DNA of 64,000 bases from Ditylenchus dipsaci (Eukaryota; Nematoda; Chromadorea; Rhabditida; Anguinidae). Both the position numbers and the translations under genes were made by a program. Positions within the stretch are counted from its first letter, which is position 1. Every line of letters starts with the position of its first letter. The notes beneath the pieces were generated by a model. It saw nothing but the letters and a program-made list of their open reading frames with translations. It was not told the DNA's origin and searched no databases. Location: NCBI GenBank assembly GCA_004194705.1, contig SADC01000094.1, forward strand, positions 160,925 through 224,924. Direction: 5' to 3'. Positions 1-10,940 of the stretch are shown here, piece by piece.

Positions 1-750
1 CGTAATTTTGCAAACCGTAAAATTTTCAAAGTAAATAGTCCCAGCTTGCTTACATATACGACCAGGAAAAGCTTGTAAAGCAAAGATCTTTGGAAAAGAA
101 ATATGTTGAGCCAAAGAATGGCGTGAATGCACAACACAGCTACACCAAGCACTGCTGCCATCTGAAAATTTTAAATAAAAAATCTGAAAAACTAAATCAG
201 AAACCCAATGGTTGTTCCAACTCCAAGAGACCACGCCTGCCAAAGCCAAAGTCATAAGGAGAATATTGAGCAGGATCACAGAATACTTAACATGTTTCGT
301 CAAAAATTACTTTTGCTATTGTGGACGCTACCGCCAAACTGCCGTTATCTCTCATGTTTTTTGTGGCTCGTGCTAAAGCTTAGGGTAGGCTAGACAAATT
401 CAAATATGTAAAAGTGAGAGAATGTCTGAGCCCGTCATAACACATGCTGGCCTAAGTACTAGGTTAAACACTAAGTTTTGAGACACCCCCTATCTAAAAT
501 AAGTATTTTTTGTATTAGATCCAAAGGTTGCAGTTTCGAACCGAAGTTTCGAAAAAACGGAAGTGGAATAGAAATTGAAGATAAACAAATTTTGCTGATA
601 ATGATTTATTCCTCGATGATTATGATTGAACCGCCATGATATGTATTATAGTTGTCAATGAAGTTGGTTTATGTATAAATTCAAGGATTTATGCAATTTT
701 TGGTCGATTACCGATATAAAATCATAATTAGCCGGTTTTTGGCTAACTAT
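1..750. other. Intergenic sequence, no supported gene
   Basis: AT-rich sequence. The only open frame (208-393, plus) is short, has no recognisable domain and no splice or polyadenylation context, so I do not call it. No repeat shared with the rest of the window was noticed here. Confidence 0.5.
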
Positions 751-787
751 GGATAATTATCCGGATAATTATCCAGATAATTATCCG
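751..787. repeat. Short palindromic tandem repeat
   Basis: Three near-copies of the 12-bp palindrome GGATAATTATCC lie in a row, flanked by short inverted copies of an AATTAGCCGG-like motif (about 725-740 and 795-812). This could be the remnant of a small foldback element. Confidence 0.6.
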
Positions 788-858
788 ATTTTTTAATTAC
801 CGGCTAATAAAGCAACTCTAGTCTGAACCCAAGGAAGACGGTAACACTTTACTTGGCT

Positions 859-879
859 CCCCCCCCCCCCCCCCCCCCC
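859..879. repeat. Poly-C tract
   Basis: Homopolymer run of about 21 C residues. Its length in the assembly may be unreliable. Confidence 0.9.
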
Positions 880-884
880 ACGGC

Positions 885-1625
885 TGACCCACTTTCGAGG
901 TGAATTTTTTAAAAACCGATTGCATATTCGTGTTTCTCGACCCGGATTTTTACGGGAAATGATCATCAGATTCTGTGAAAGTGAAAAAAAAATGTTTGGG
1001 ATTTGCCTTGGTCCCCCAAGGTAAAATTTTAGAAAAATTTGAAAAAAAAATATTTTTAAGTTGGCGCCTTTTGAATTTTAAAGGGATTAAGGGCTGTATT
1101 GGGAAGGGAAGGGAAAAAAAGGGGGCCACTTCATGGCAGAACAATAGAAAAGTAAATATATGTATTCTTCGACTGCCTCACCATATTTTTTAACTGGGCC
1201 GTGGCAAAAAGAGACTCTATATCATTTTATGGTCAAGAGTGCTTCTCGGAATCATGTCTAAGGTAAGTGCGCGCGCGCATCTCTAACTCTCAAGCCCCTC
1301 TGCGCCCCCGAAGGGGCCCCTTCGGGGGCGCAGGGGCTTGGAGTTGAGATGCGCACACCCACATACCTTAGGCACAAATCACTCGAAAGTGACTCTGGAT
1401 GCATGAAAAAACATGCATATCAGAGTTTCTTTATGCGGTAGGCCCCAGTATTCAAACTATGTTCAACATCTTCTTGTTAGTGGGCCCTGTGTGATTAGTG
1501 GCCCCCTTTTATTCCCTTCCCCTCCCCATACAGCCCTTAACATACAGCCCATACAGCCCTTATTCCCTTTAAAATTCAAAAGGCGCCAATTTAAATTTTT
1601 CAAATCCTATATACTAAAAGAGAGT
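885..1625. repeat. Dispersed hairpin repeat family A, copy 1
   Basis: A multi-copy element. Its core (about 1255-1385) is a long GC-rich hairpin in which CTAAGGTAAGTG...GCGCATCTC pairs with its complement around GCCCCCGAAGGGGCCCCTTC. It is followed by two smaller hairpins (CACTCGAAAGTG and GCATG...CATGC). Related segments occur at 4780-4960, 5313-5460, 13740-14005, 16950-17520 and 43405-44960. Flanking blocks containing GGCGCC and GGGCTGTATTGGG also recur, for example at 44680-44740 in the opposite orientation. No transposase is visible and I cannot assign a superfamily. Confidence 0.7.
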
Positions 1626-1840
1626 TGTCTGTATGTTTGTCCGCATGAGATTTTAAATGTCTCAAAATTGTCGTTTGAAAGTTGGTCTCAAGAGGAAACA
1701 GAAAAATATTTTTTGACGACTCAGTCTTTGAGAGTCTCATCATTATTTTTAGTCAGTGGTTAATTCTCTCATTCTTTTATTTGTTGATTATCATTTTTTA
1801 GTCTCTATCCTCTTCTTAGTGGTCTATTGATTATTTGTAG

Positions 1841-2267
1841 TGGTTCGTGCTCGCATCAAGTATCGGTTAATCTGCTAAGATGCTCAAGAAGGATGACCCG
1901 AGTGGTGGTAGCATCTATCCCGAACAGGTGAATCATTGATATTTCTTTTGTGATTTGGTAGTCTTTGATTGTTTTTAGTTGTCCGTGCTTGCATCAAATA
2001 TCGCTGAATCTGCTCAGATGCTAAAGAAGGATGATCCACGGGTGGTAGTATCTATCTTGAGAAGGTGAATCATTCATATTTCTTTTGTGATTTGGTAGTC
2101 TTTTGATTGTTTTTAGTTGTCCGTGCTTGCATCAAATATCGGTGAATCTGCTCAGATGCTAAAGAAGGATGACCCGAGTGGTGGTAGCATCTATCCCGAA
2201 CAGGTGAATCATTCATATTTCTTTCGTGATTCGGTAGTCTTTTGATTGTTTTTCTAATTATTATTAG
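1841..2267 (+). repeat. Three tandem exon-plus-intron-like units
   Basis: Three units of about 135-139 bp, each an 86-87 bp exon-like part followed by a spacer that begins GTGAATCATT and ends TTTTTAG, as an intron does. Exon-like parts are 1841-1927, 1979-2064 and 2117-2203. The third is fully open and reads from LSVLASNIGESAQM to SIYPEQ. The first has an in-frame TAA and the second has lost one base. The fourth spacer ends at TTATTAG (2267). This looks like tandem exon duplication in a real or former gene, with the first two copies decayed. It could instead be a non-coding tandem repeat that happens to carry GT and AG. Confidence 0.5.
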
Positions 2268-3884
2268 CCGAACAGAAATGCACTTTCTGTGGTGGCCATT
2301 CAAGGTACTGGAACTGTGTAATGCTTCTATGATTCAATATAAATCCTTCTGCTTTAGTATCTCTACTCTTCGTGATGTCTCAAGAGAAGAAGCAAAGAAT
2401 CAAGGTGCTAAACCCGAGTGGTGGCCATTCAAGGTACTGGAACTGTGTAATGCTTCTATGATTCGATATAAATCCTTCTGCTTTAATATCTCTACTCTTC
2501 GTGATGTCTCAAGAGAAGAAGCAAAGAATCAAGGTGCTAAACCCGAGTGGTGGCCATTAAAGGTACTGGAACTGTGTAATGCTTCTATGATTCAATATAA
2601 ATCCTTCTGCTTTAGTATCTCTACTCTTCGTGATGTCTCAAGAGAAGAAGCAAAGAAACAAGGTGCTAAACCCGAGTGGTGGCCATTCAAGGTACTGGAA
2701 CTGTGTAATGCTTCTATGATTCAATATAAATCCTTCTACTTTAGTCTCTCTACTCTTCGTGATGTCTCAAGAGAAGAAGCAAAGAATCAAGGTGCTAAAC
2801 CCGAGTGGTGGCCATTCAAGGTACTGGAACTGTGTAATGCTTCTATGATTCGATATAAATCCTTCTGCTTTAATATCTCTACTCTTCGTGATGTCTCAAG
2901 AGAAGAAGCAAAGAATCAAGGTGCTAAACCCGAGTGGTGGCCATTCAAGGTACTGGAACTGTGTAATGCTTCTATGATTCGATATAAATCCTTCTGCTTT
3001 AATATCTCTACTCTTCGTGATGTCTCAAGAGAAGAAGCAAAGAATCAAGGTGCTAAACCCGAGTGGCCATTAAAGGTACTGGAACTGTGTAATGCTTCTA
3101 TGATTCAATATAAATCCTTCTGCTTTAGTATCTCTACTCTTCGTGATGTCTCAAGAGAAGAAGCAAAGAATCAAGGTGCTAAACCGAGTGGTGGCCATTC
3201 AAGGTACTGGAACTGTGTAATGCTTCTATGATTCAATATAAATCCTTCTACTTTAGTCTCTCTACTCTTCGTGATGTCTCAAGAGAAGAAGCAAAGAATC
3301 AAGGTGCTAAACCCGAGTGGCGGCCATTAAAGGTACTGGAACTGTGTAATGCTTCTATGATTCAATATAAATCCTTCTGCTTTAGTATCTCTACTCTTCG
3401 TGATGTCTCAAGAGAAGAAGCAAAGAATAAAGGTGCTAAACCCGAGTGGTGGCCATTCAAGGTACTGGAACTGTGTAATGCTTCTATGATTCGATATAAA
3501 TCCTTCTGCTTTAGTATCTCTACTCTTCGTGATGTCTCAAGAGAAGAAGCAAAGAATCAAGGTGCTAAACCCGAGTGGCGGCCATTAAAGGTACTGGAAC
3601 TGTGTAATGCTTCTATGATTCAATATAAATCCTTCTGCTTTAGTATCTCTACTCTTCGTGATGTCTCAAGAGAAGAAGCAAAGAATCAAGGTGCTAAACC
3701 CGAGTGGCGGCCATTAAAGGTACTGGAACTGTGTAATGCTTCTATGATTCAATATAAATCCTTCTGCTTTAGTATCTCTACTCTTCGTGATGTCTCAAGA
3801 GAAGAAGCAAAGAATCAAGGTGCTAAACCCGAGTGGTGGCCATTCAAGGTACTGGAACTTTCTTGGTGGGTTACGAAAGAATGA
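2268..3884 (+). CDS. Putative tandem-repeat protein gene (terminal part)
   Basis: If the 129-bp array is translated, the last exon would start after the acceptor TTATTAG at 2267 and end at the stop at 3884, with AATAAA 45 bp further on. The array itself supplies nearly all of the product, about 13 repeats of 43 residues rich in charged and aromatic residues. There is no signal peptide or membrane segment. A single missing base at about 3184 breaks the frame, so as assembled it would be two proteins or a pseudogene. GTACTGG after CATTCAAG and TTTAG before TATCTC also look like splice sites inside each unit, but they are not conserved in all units. Function unknown. Confidence 0.3.
2290..3858 (+). 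repeat. 129-bp tandem array encoding a 43-residue repeat
   Basis: Twelve full units and one partial unit of 129 bp. Because 129 is divisible by three, the array stays open and encodes repeats of the pattern EWWPFKVLELCNASMI / STLRDVSREEAKNQGAKP. Unit variants include IQY versus IRY, SIS versus NIS and WWPF versus WRPL. One unit lost a codon near 3063; another lost one base near 3184, splitting the array into frames 2242-3231 and 3228-3884. A second frame of the first unit reads KCTFCGGHSRYWNC, which resembles a CCHC zinc knuckle such as those of retroelement Gag proteins. The array may therefore descend from one zinc-knuckle exon read in another frame; that is inference. The open frame ends at 3884 and AATAAA follows at 3929. 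Confidence 0.75.
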
Positions 3885-3928
3885 AGTCATTTAAGAATCT
3901 CTGTATTTCATTTGATCGCTGTTTGTAT

Positions 3929-3934
3929 AATAAA
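3929..3934 (+). promoter_or_regulatory. Candidate polyadenylation signal
   Basis: AATAAA 45 bp after the stop that closes the repeat array. It supports the array being the 3' part of a transcribed plus-strand gene. Confidence 0.4.
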
Positions 3935-5124
3935 CTTTGTCTATTTGCATCATCCAATCACTTAAATTGAATTTTGAAATCGATTGAACTGTTCGAGTCT
4001 TTTTCGAAAGTTTCGAAATATTTCATACGAATCTCATTGTCTTGATTCAAACAGGAATCATAGTTCAGTCGAAGTGCTAATAAAGTGAACACTTTCGTAA
4101 ATTTTACTCAAAAGGCACTTTTACTGAATTATCCGCAGAAAAAATACGGGACCTTCGTAAATTTTGCTCATGAGAAAGACGCCTTGAAAATCTCAACTAC
4201 CACGTCTGAAAGAGTCGGTAAATGTAGTACTTTTGTATGTTCTCGAAAGGAGTTGATAGATCACGACTCATGTTTCGAGTCTCATGGTTCATGTTTTATG
4301 TCTCATATGTCCTCAATTTGTTTGTGGCTCATTCATCATGGTTCAAGTTTCATTGAATGTTTCATATCTCTTAGCTAACATTTATTCATCGTATGCTTAT
4401 ATGCTTAATTCATAGACTTCTAAAAGACCACAGACCACTGTTATAAACCCGCAATAGAAAAAGACGTTTTTGTGAATCCCACCACAGGTCACAAAACGAA
4501 CGCTTTTGTGATCTTAGCAACAAGAAAAAAGACTCCATGTCATGTATAGTTTCTGATTTTTCTCAATCGTCCAAGTATCTGAATGAGATATCGAATCAAT
4601 GATTGAGCGGTTTAAATTGAAGCCTTTCTTGATTCTCAAAAGAATATGTATATTTTTTTGAAGTAAAACAAACGAAAAATAAACAAAAAAATGATACGGA
4701 AACATCAGCGTAAATAAATTGAAAAATACTACGGAATTTATAGCGAAAAAATTCGAAAATATCAGCGAAAAATAAAACCCGCCCGCAGGGCGGGCAAAAA
4801 CTAGTTTTGACTAAAAAACCATGATACCCCCTGTGGTTCGAAAAAAATTTTTTTTCTTAGAACCAAAAAACAGCCGGCTTTCTCAGGAAATCGGGGTCGA
4901 AAAACACGAATATGATGTTATCTCCTCCGTCTGATCACTCCCCGTGGGGGGGGGATTCTGAACTCAAGCCGATCCAAATTTTTGAGCTAACCTTTTTATG
5001 CTTAGCTAACCTTTTTATATAAAATTTTAGGGTTTTTCTATTATTCCGACCCCTTTTATTTATCTTTTAAATTTTACTAGTTATTTTAAATTTCAATAAG
5101 AGGGGGTCAAGATAAGTGAAAAGA
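3935..5124. other. Intergenic sequence with a repeat A fragment
   Basis: No supported gene. The segment 4780-4960 (AGCCGGCTTTCTC, AAATCGGGGTCGA) matches 44745-44890 and belongs to the dispersed repeat A complex. The open frames at 4085-4378 and 4514-4705 show no domain or splice context. Confidence 0.5.
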
Positions 5125-5312
5125 ACCAACTTTTATTTAAGCTCAATCAAGGCGTTATTCTTGAGCTACTTAAATATTAGTATGAACTAAACGACAATGC
5201 CAAACAGGTCATGGACAACATCAACCACGCTAAAGGAGAGGGAACAGTTGCTTATGCTACAGCTAAGATGTGGCTGTCTAACTTTAAAAGCAAAATTTTG
5301 GAAACTAAAGAC
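5125..5312 (+). mobile_element. Mariner transposase N-terminal fragment
   Basis: The plus frame contains one TAG and then NINHAKGEGTVAYATAK, WLSNFKSKILETKDN, matching the mariner DNA-binding (helix-turn-helix) region where other copies read NI...GEGTV...W...F.SG..DLED. It breaks off at 5312, exactly where a repeat A segment begins (GGGGCTTGGGGGCTTGG), so insertion of that repeat may have truncated it. No catalytic domain is present. Confidence 0.55.
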
Positions 5313-5470
5313 AATGGGGGGCTTGGGGGCTTGGAGTTGAGATGCGCACACCCACATACCTTAGACACAAATCACTCGAAAGTGACTCTGGATGCATGAA
5401 AAAGCATGCATACCAGAGTTAATTTATGCGGTAGGCCCCAGTATTCGAAAGTATGTTCAAATTCCATCTT
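5313..5470. repeat. Dispersed hairpin repeat A, truncated copy
   Basis: Matches the right side of the repeat A core (GGAGTTGAGATGCGCACACC, CACTCGAAAGTG, GGTAGGCCCCAGTATTCG). The left hairpin arm is missing. Confidence 0.7.
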
Positions 5471-5788
5471 TTGATTTTTTAATAGGTATCCAGGCACCTT
5501 ATGTTTTCGACCATAAGGGTGGGTATCATGCTTTTTGCAGAAACTTTAAAAAAAAAATTCTTCTTGGAAATGGTCTTCCCAATAGTTTTTTCGTAAAAAT
5601 GACTGAACCCAACCCTAATTTTTATCGCAAAACCAATCTGAAAAAATCTGAAATTGGTCAGTCAAATTCTTGGTCAGTTGATATTGGTCAGTCAAATTCT
5701 TGGTAGTTAATATTTTACCATCGAAAATAGCGGAGAATACTATGGTTGTTAGTTTCATTATGTTTGTTACAAAATTTACAAAACAACA

Positions 5789-5908
5789 TACCGTATTATC
5801 TCTAGTAAGCCCCACTCTCCAATAAAGCCCCACCTTCTAATAAGGCCCGTGTCTCAAAAGGTGTTGAGAAATAAGGCCACATGGGCCTTATTAGAGATAA
5901 TACAGTAT
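5789..5908. mobile_element. Small palindromic MITE, CCGTATTATCTC ends
   Basis: Begins CCGTATTATCTCTAGTAAGCC and ends with the inverse GGCCTTATTAGAGATAATAC. The phrase CCGTATTTTCTCTAATAAA is also at the ends of elements at 40561 and 55989, so this is a shared terminal motif of several small elements. No coding capacity. Confidence 0.55.
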
Positions 5909-6028
5909 AGATTTTGGACAGGGAGCTCAAAACTTACTGTTCATCTTAATATAAACCGAAAACAGGAATGTGGACAATTTGGGGACAGCGCACTTTTAAA
6001 CGGCAGAAGTACTAAAATAACAATAAAA

Positions 6029-6217
6029 TCAAGTATCTACTCGAGTTTTACAGCCTAGGAAGTTGTGATCACGAGATGTAGAAGCTGACGACTGCTGATT
6101 AATCTCAAAAGCAGAAGAAGACGGTAATGAAGGAGGTCCATCTGAGTATTCTTCTAGCTGATTATGTTTCAAAGGTTCTTGATAAAATTCCAAGCCAGGC
6201 TCTTTACTATTTAGCAT
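6029..6217 (-). CDS. Small hypothetical ORF, S/P-rich
   Basis: A 62-codon minus-strand frame starting MLNSKEPGLEFYQEP with a serine-rich middle (PPSLPSSSAFEINQQSS). Its composition looks more protein-like than surrounding frames. There is no domain, polyadenylation signal or neighbouring exon that I can join to it. It may be one exon of an unrecognised gene or chance. Confidence 0.22.
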   Translation of the reverse strand: MLNSKEPGLEFYQEPLKHNQLEEYSDGPPSLPSSSAFEINQQSSASTSRDHNFLGCKTRVDT

Positions 6218-6772
6218 TTATAAATTTTCAGTTTAAAAAAGTTTTGAACACGTTGTTATGTAATAGAAAAGTTTTACCACACTAAAATAATCTTCTTGTT
6301 GAATCAGTATAAAACATATTCAAACCGGTCAGATTATTGTTGTCAACAGTTCTTAAAAGATCTTTCACTGCCAAAAAGCGTGTTTGCAGATAAATTTACG
6401 CAAAAAAACATGATGTTACATAATAGTTCACAAAACAAAATTTAGTCCAAAATATTTAAAAAATCATTCAACAAAGCCTATTACCAAAAGTACAAAATGC
6501 ACCTGTTATAGAAGTTATGCACAGAGTCGTATTTAGCCACTTAGATTTCAAAATCACGTTAAAAGTCAAAATTGATTGCAAGTCAACATTCTGTAGAAAG
6601 ACTAGGGTTTGTAAAAAAAAAGCAGGAAACCCTAAAGTTCCTTTATTGCATGTGGTTCTGAGGTGAGACGATTGGATTTGTGGATAAATTTCAAGAGAGA
6701 CGATTGTGAAGTCTTTTGAAGGGTTTGCTTTTTTGGGTGCGTTTCCCTCAGCTTTTTTACTTTTCTATTTAA

Positions 6773-8297
6773 CACGCCCAATACGAATTCATGGACCAGT
6801 ATTTTCTGACTCAGAATTTCCTGCTGAACACGATGGTGCGGGTCCTTCTCGCTTCAATCATTGACGAAGTTGGTGAAAAAAGCTCCGGAAGGTAACAAGT
6901 TGGGGATGGTCAAAATCCAGCTGGATACCCACGGGCTTGCAAGTGGTGCGTCGTGATTATTATATTTCACCCACGCTCATAATACCGTAAAAACTCTATT
7001 AACTCCGGATGGTATTTTTTTCTCACCGCAAAACACTTGAAAATCACCGCAAATTATTTCTTTCTCACCGCAAAAATACTTTTTTCCCCCGCAAACCTAA
7101 TTTCTGTCCAAGACCAACCAAATTTTGCATAATTTTGCAAGAATTCAAATTTTTCAGCCTGAAAATGACTTGGATTGGTCAGAATCCCACCCCGGAATGG
7201 CCAGAAGCCCTGAAAGTTGGTTTTTTGGGGGTTAACTAAAGGGGGTAAACTTTTTGCGAAAATTCGATTGGGCGGATCAGAATTCCGCCCGACCGGCTTA
7301 ATCGCTCAAAATTCTAGGTTTATGGTGGTTTTCAAAATTTTTAGTCTGAACTAACCAAACCAAGTGGTCGTCCACTTGGATCAAAAAATTTTTTTACGTT
7401 TTTTATGTTCCAAACCTTGTTTTCTGAATTGATTCGGCTATGCTGAAGATGGTTTGACAGTGATAAAATGCCGTTTTCTCGGGTATTTTTTGAGTATTAC
7501 CACACAATAGATTTCGATAAAATCTATTGTTTGCCAAAACTCAAAAAATACCCGAGAAAACAGCATTTTACCACTGTCAAACCATCTTCAGCATAGCCGA
7601 ATCAATTCAGAAAACAAGGTTTGGAACATAAAAAACGTGAAAAAAAATTTTGATCCAAGTGGACGACCACTTGGTTTGGTTAGTTCAGACTAAAAATTTT
7701 GAAAACCACCATAAACCTAGAATTTTGAGCGATTAAGCCGGTCGGGCCGGAATTCTGATCCGCCCAATCGAATTTTCGCAAAAAGTTTACCCCCTTTAGT
7801 TAACCCCCAAAAACCAACTTTCAGTGGCTTCTGGCCATTCCGGGGTGGATTCTGACCAATCCAAGTCATTTTCAGGCTGAAAAATTTGAATTCTTGCAAA
7901 ATTATGCAAAATTTGGTTGGTCTTGGACAGAAATTAGGTTTGCGGGGGAAAAAGTATTTTTGCGGTGAGAAAAAAGTATTTTGCGGGAAGATCAAATTGC
8001 GGTGAGAAAGAAATAATTTGCGGTGATTTTCAAGTGTTTTGCGGTGAGAAAAAAATACCATCCGGAGTTAATAGAGTTTTTACGGTATTATGAGCGTGGG
8101 TGAAATATAATAATCACGACGCACCACTTGCAAGCCCGTGGGTATCCAGCTGGATTTTGACCATCCCCAACTTGTTACCTTCCGGAGCTTTTTTCACCAA
8201 CTTCGTCAATGATTGAAGCGAGAAGGACCCGCACCATCGTGTTCAGCAGGAAATTCTGAGTCAGAAAATACTGGTCCATGAATTCGTATTGGGCGTG
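6773..8297. mobile_element. 1.5-kb foldback element with TTAA flank
   Basis: A near-perfect long inverted repeat with arms of about 720-750 bp meeting near 7515-7535. It starts CACGCCCAATACGAATTCAT after TTAA (6769-6772) and ends with the inverse at 8297 followed by T-C-A-A, a one-base variant of TTAA. Its arms share patches (CTCGCTTC, CAAGTGGTGCG, GGTCAAAAT.CAGCT) with the element at 10941-12211, so both belong to one foldback superfamily. The open frames at 7009 and 7717 are the two arms read in opposite directions and are not genes. Confidence 0.8.
7360..7674. mobile_element. Palindromic MITE at the foldback centre
   Basis: Ends are CCAAGTGGTCGTCCACTTGG and its inverse, followed inside by GATCAAAAA and a TTTGACAGTG.TAAAAT block. 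The same unit with TA flanks lies at 28994-29308. Here it occupies exactly the centre of the larger palindrome. Confidence 0.7.
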
Positions 8298-10940
8298 TCA
8301 AAGCGTGTGCTATCACAATTTTGGGAACTGCGGAATTTCTTGCTTAAAATCAAGTGGAGCTATCCGAATAAACGGATTAAACCTTCTAAGATAGATAAGG
8401 GCGCAGCAGAAAGCAAGAGATAGTCGCTTCGACTTCGAGGACGCCGGAATTGAAAAGGACGAAAACACTTATTTGGACAATTTTAACGATGATGAAGTTT
8501 TGTTTTTTGAACATTTATTTTTGTTTGACAAAGTTTGAAATAAATGCATATCGTTATCCAGTTCCATGCTAGTATTTTTTCTATTCTCAAAATCCTTCAC
8601 TGGAAATAAACAACTTTCTAACAATTGGAGAAGAAAAATCAGAAATAAAAATCGGACTACCTCCATTCCTACTTCCGACTTCGACTTCCTACCTCCATTC
8701 CTACCTCCTAAGCCTTGGAACATGCTCACTGCCGATGGGAATATTTTGAAAGGCTAAACTACATTCATCGCGAAGACTAGGGACCACAGGCACCTATCGA
8801 CGGCTCTATTGTATTTTGAAATTTGAATGGGGGTATGTGCTAATCCATCACATATACCCATTCATAAACATTTCCTGATACCGCTTTCCCTACTGGCTAT
8901 TCTCTTCTGACAACACCTTTATACCTGCAGACTTACTGCCCACTTCCTCCTCGGGTACTTTCCTGAACGTTTGGGGGGTTTCCAGGTAGTTCAGGCTCTA
9001 TCTTGGTTGTTCAGACTTTTTTCTTTTGGTCCGGGCTCTATCCTGGTGGTTCGCGCCCTATCCTGGCAGTTTGAGCCGGGTCCTGGTTGCTGGACTGTAC
9101 CTACGTGGTTTGGACGAAATCGAGGGCTGAAAAAAGAACAAAAAGAGAAGATACCTTAGGCCAAAGCGAGGGATGACAGCATCAACAGGGAAGAGAGCCA
9201 GGATTTTTAAAACCGAGGGCTGAAAAAAGGAACAAAAGAGAGAAGATACCTAAGGCCCCATCTTGGTGATTAGGTTACCATCCTGATTGTTGGGGTGTAT
9301 CCACGTGGTCCGCGCCCTATCCTGGTGCTTAGGGTACTTTACTCGTGGTTTCAGTGTACCCACGTAATTGGGGTGACTCATCTTGATGGTTGGGTTACCA
9401 TCTTGGTGGTTGAAGGGTATCCACGTGGTTCGGGCCTTGTCCTGGTAATTCGGGCCCACTACCTACCCATCTGGCATAGCTAACCACTCTCCTGTCGTAC
9501 CTTCCCAATCCTCTGGCACACCTACCGACTATCCTGGAATACCTACTCGCTCCCCCGGCATACCTACCCACTCCTCTGTCCTACCTACCGACTTTTGCGG
9601 CATGCCTACTGGTTCCCCTGCCATATCCACCCACTTCCTTTCGCAACACTTTTTTCAACAAACAATACTTTATTTCTGTAAACGAAATCGTGCTAAGCTT
9701 GCTCACAAACTACTTAAAATTCAAACTTGACTGTATACTTTTAAATTGCTCTTGAGACAAAAAAGATTTAAACTAAGATTTTCCTGATCCCAATTTTATG
9801 ACTTCATAAGTGCAAGACTTCATAAGTGCACATGCCGCTCTTAAAACTCGTATTTTTCGACTCTCTTTTTTTAACGAAAGCTGACATTCTGGGGAACATT
9901 ATAAATTTGACGACTAAATGATTTTACCGGCTCTAATCTATATTGTGACCTCGAATGTAAAAAAAGCATGATTCTCCGTCCGTGATGACTTCATTCATAA
10001 AAATAGGCAGATACCTCTCTTGAAACGTGTATTTTCGGACGCTCTTTTTTTTAACGAAAGCTGACATTCTGGGGAACATGGTGAACTTACCCACAAAAAT
10101 GATATCCTTTTCTACGACCCATTCTGGCCTCCGAAGTCAAAAAACGTTACCACCCATGCCAAATACTATATAAGATACCCGACGAAAAACACATCAGATC
10201 AATATTTCGAAACAATTTGTTTTTCGTGAAAATTCGCCTTGATCTCAACCTTGATCCAAACCAGGAGCAATTTGGTAGTTTTTGTAACTGTTTTGGAAAT
10301 TACGTTTTTATCGGTACTCTACCGGACATGATTATTTACAAGTTTATACTTAAAATGACGCTAGAAAGCATGGCTATATTTTAAGTCGAAAAGAGACAAA
10401 AAATATATAAACTATTCCAAAATTCTATACTTGAATATTTTTTTTCTCGATAGGAATTCAAAATTTGACGGTAATCTTTCAATTCTAGGAGCAGTTTTCT
10501 AAGCAAATCAACCATGCTGAGGACGAATTCGGTGTCAAAATCACAAAATTGTCAGTTTGCACTGCGTTGTGAGCAAATGATAGCACAAAAAGTGACTTAA
10601 CTTACAGAGGTCATAACTTTTTGAAAAGGTCACATTTTTCAATTTGTTTTGCAGATTCGAAATCTTCATAAAAATTTGCTACAGAACGATATTTTGTTGT
10701 TATTCAATCTGTCCAGTGTAAAATTTTTTATAGCCATTTGAATATAAGTCCTCATCAGAGGCTTACCTTGTAAACTTTGGATTTGTTCGGCTATAAATTC
10801 TGATGACATTTCAACAAATAACCAGTCAAAAGATAGCCCTGCATTTCTTCTTCAAGATGTATATAAAAGATCTAAAATATACAGTGTTTTGCCTGAGAAT
10901 CGAGTGAGAATTTGAAAAGTGTGGCATAACTGTTTTTTAA
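8298..10940. other. Repeat-rich intergenic region
   Basis: No gene supported. Contents: a degenerate array of about 20-bp units with CCTGGT.GTTC.GGCCC (about 8985-9470); a second degenerate array with CTACCCACTCC-like units (about 9470-9650); a direct duplication at 9836 and 10020 (TTAACGAAAGCTGACATTCT in both); and a block at 10480-10860 that matches 46735-47100. The open frame 8469-8729 (minus) is low complexity. Confidence 0.55.

Noticed and set aside
2290..3858. CRISPR-like or centromeric satellite array
   Set aside because: No spacers, period divisible by three, open frame and a downstream AATAAA; coding-type repeat is the better reading.
7009..8061. Two open frames with almost the same protein (MVFFSHRKTLENHRK...)
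   Set aside because: They are the two arms of the 6773-8297 palindrome read on opposite strands; not genes.
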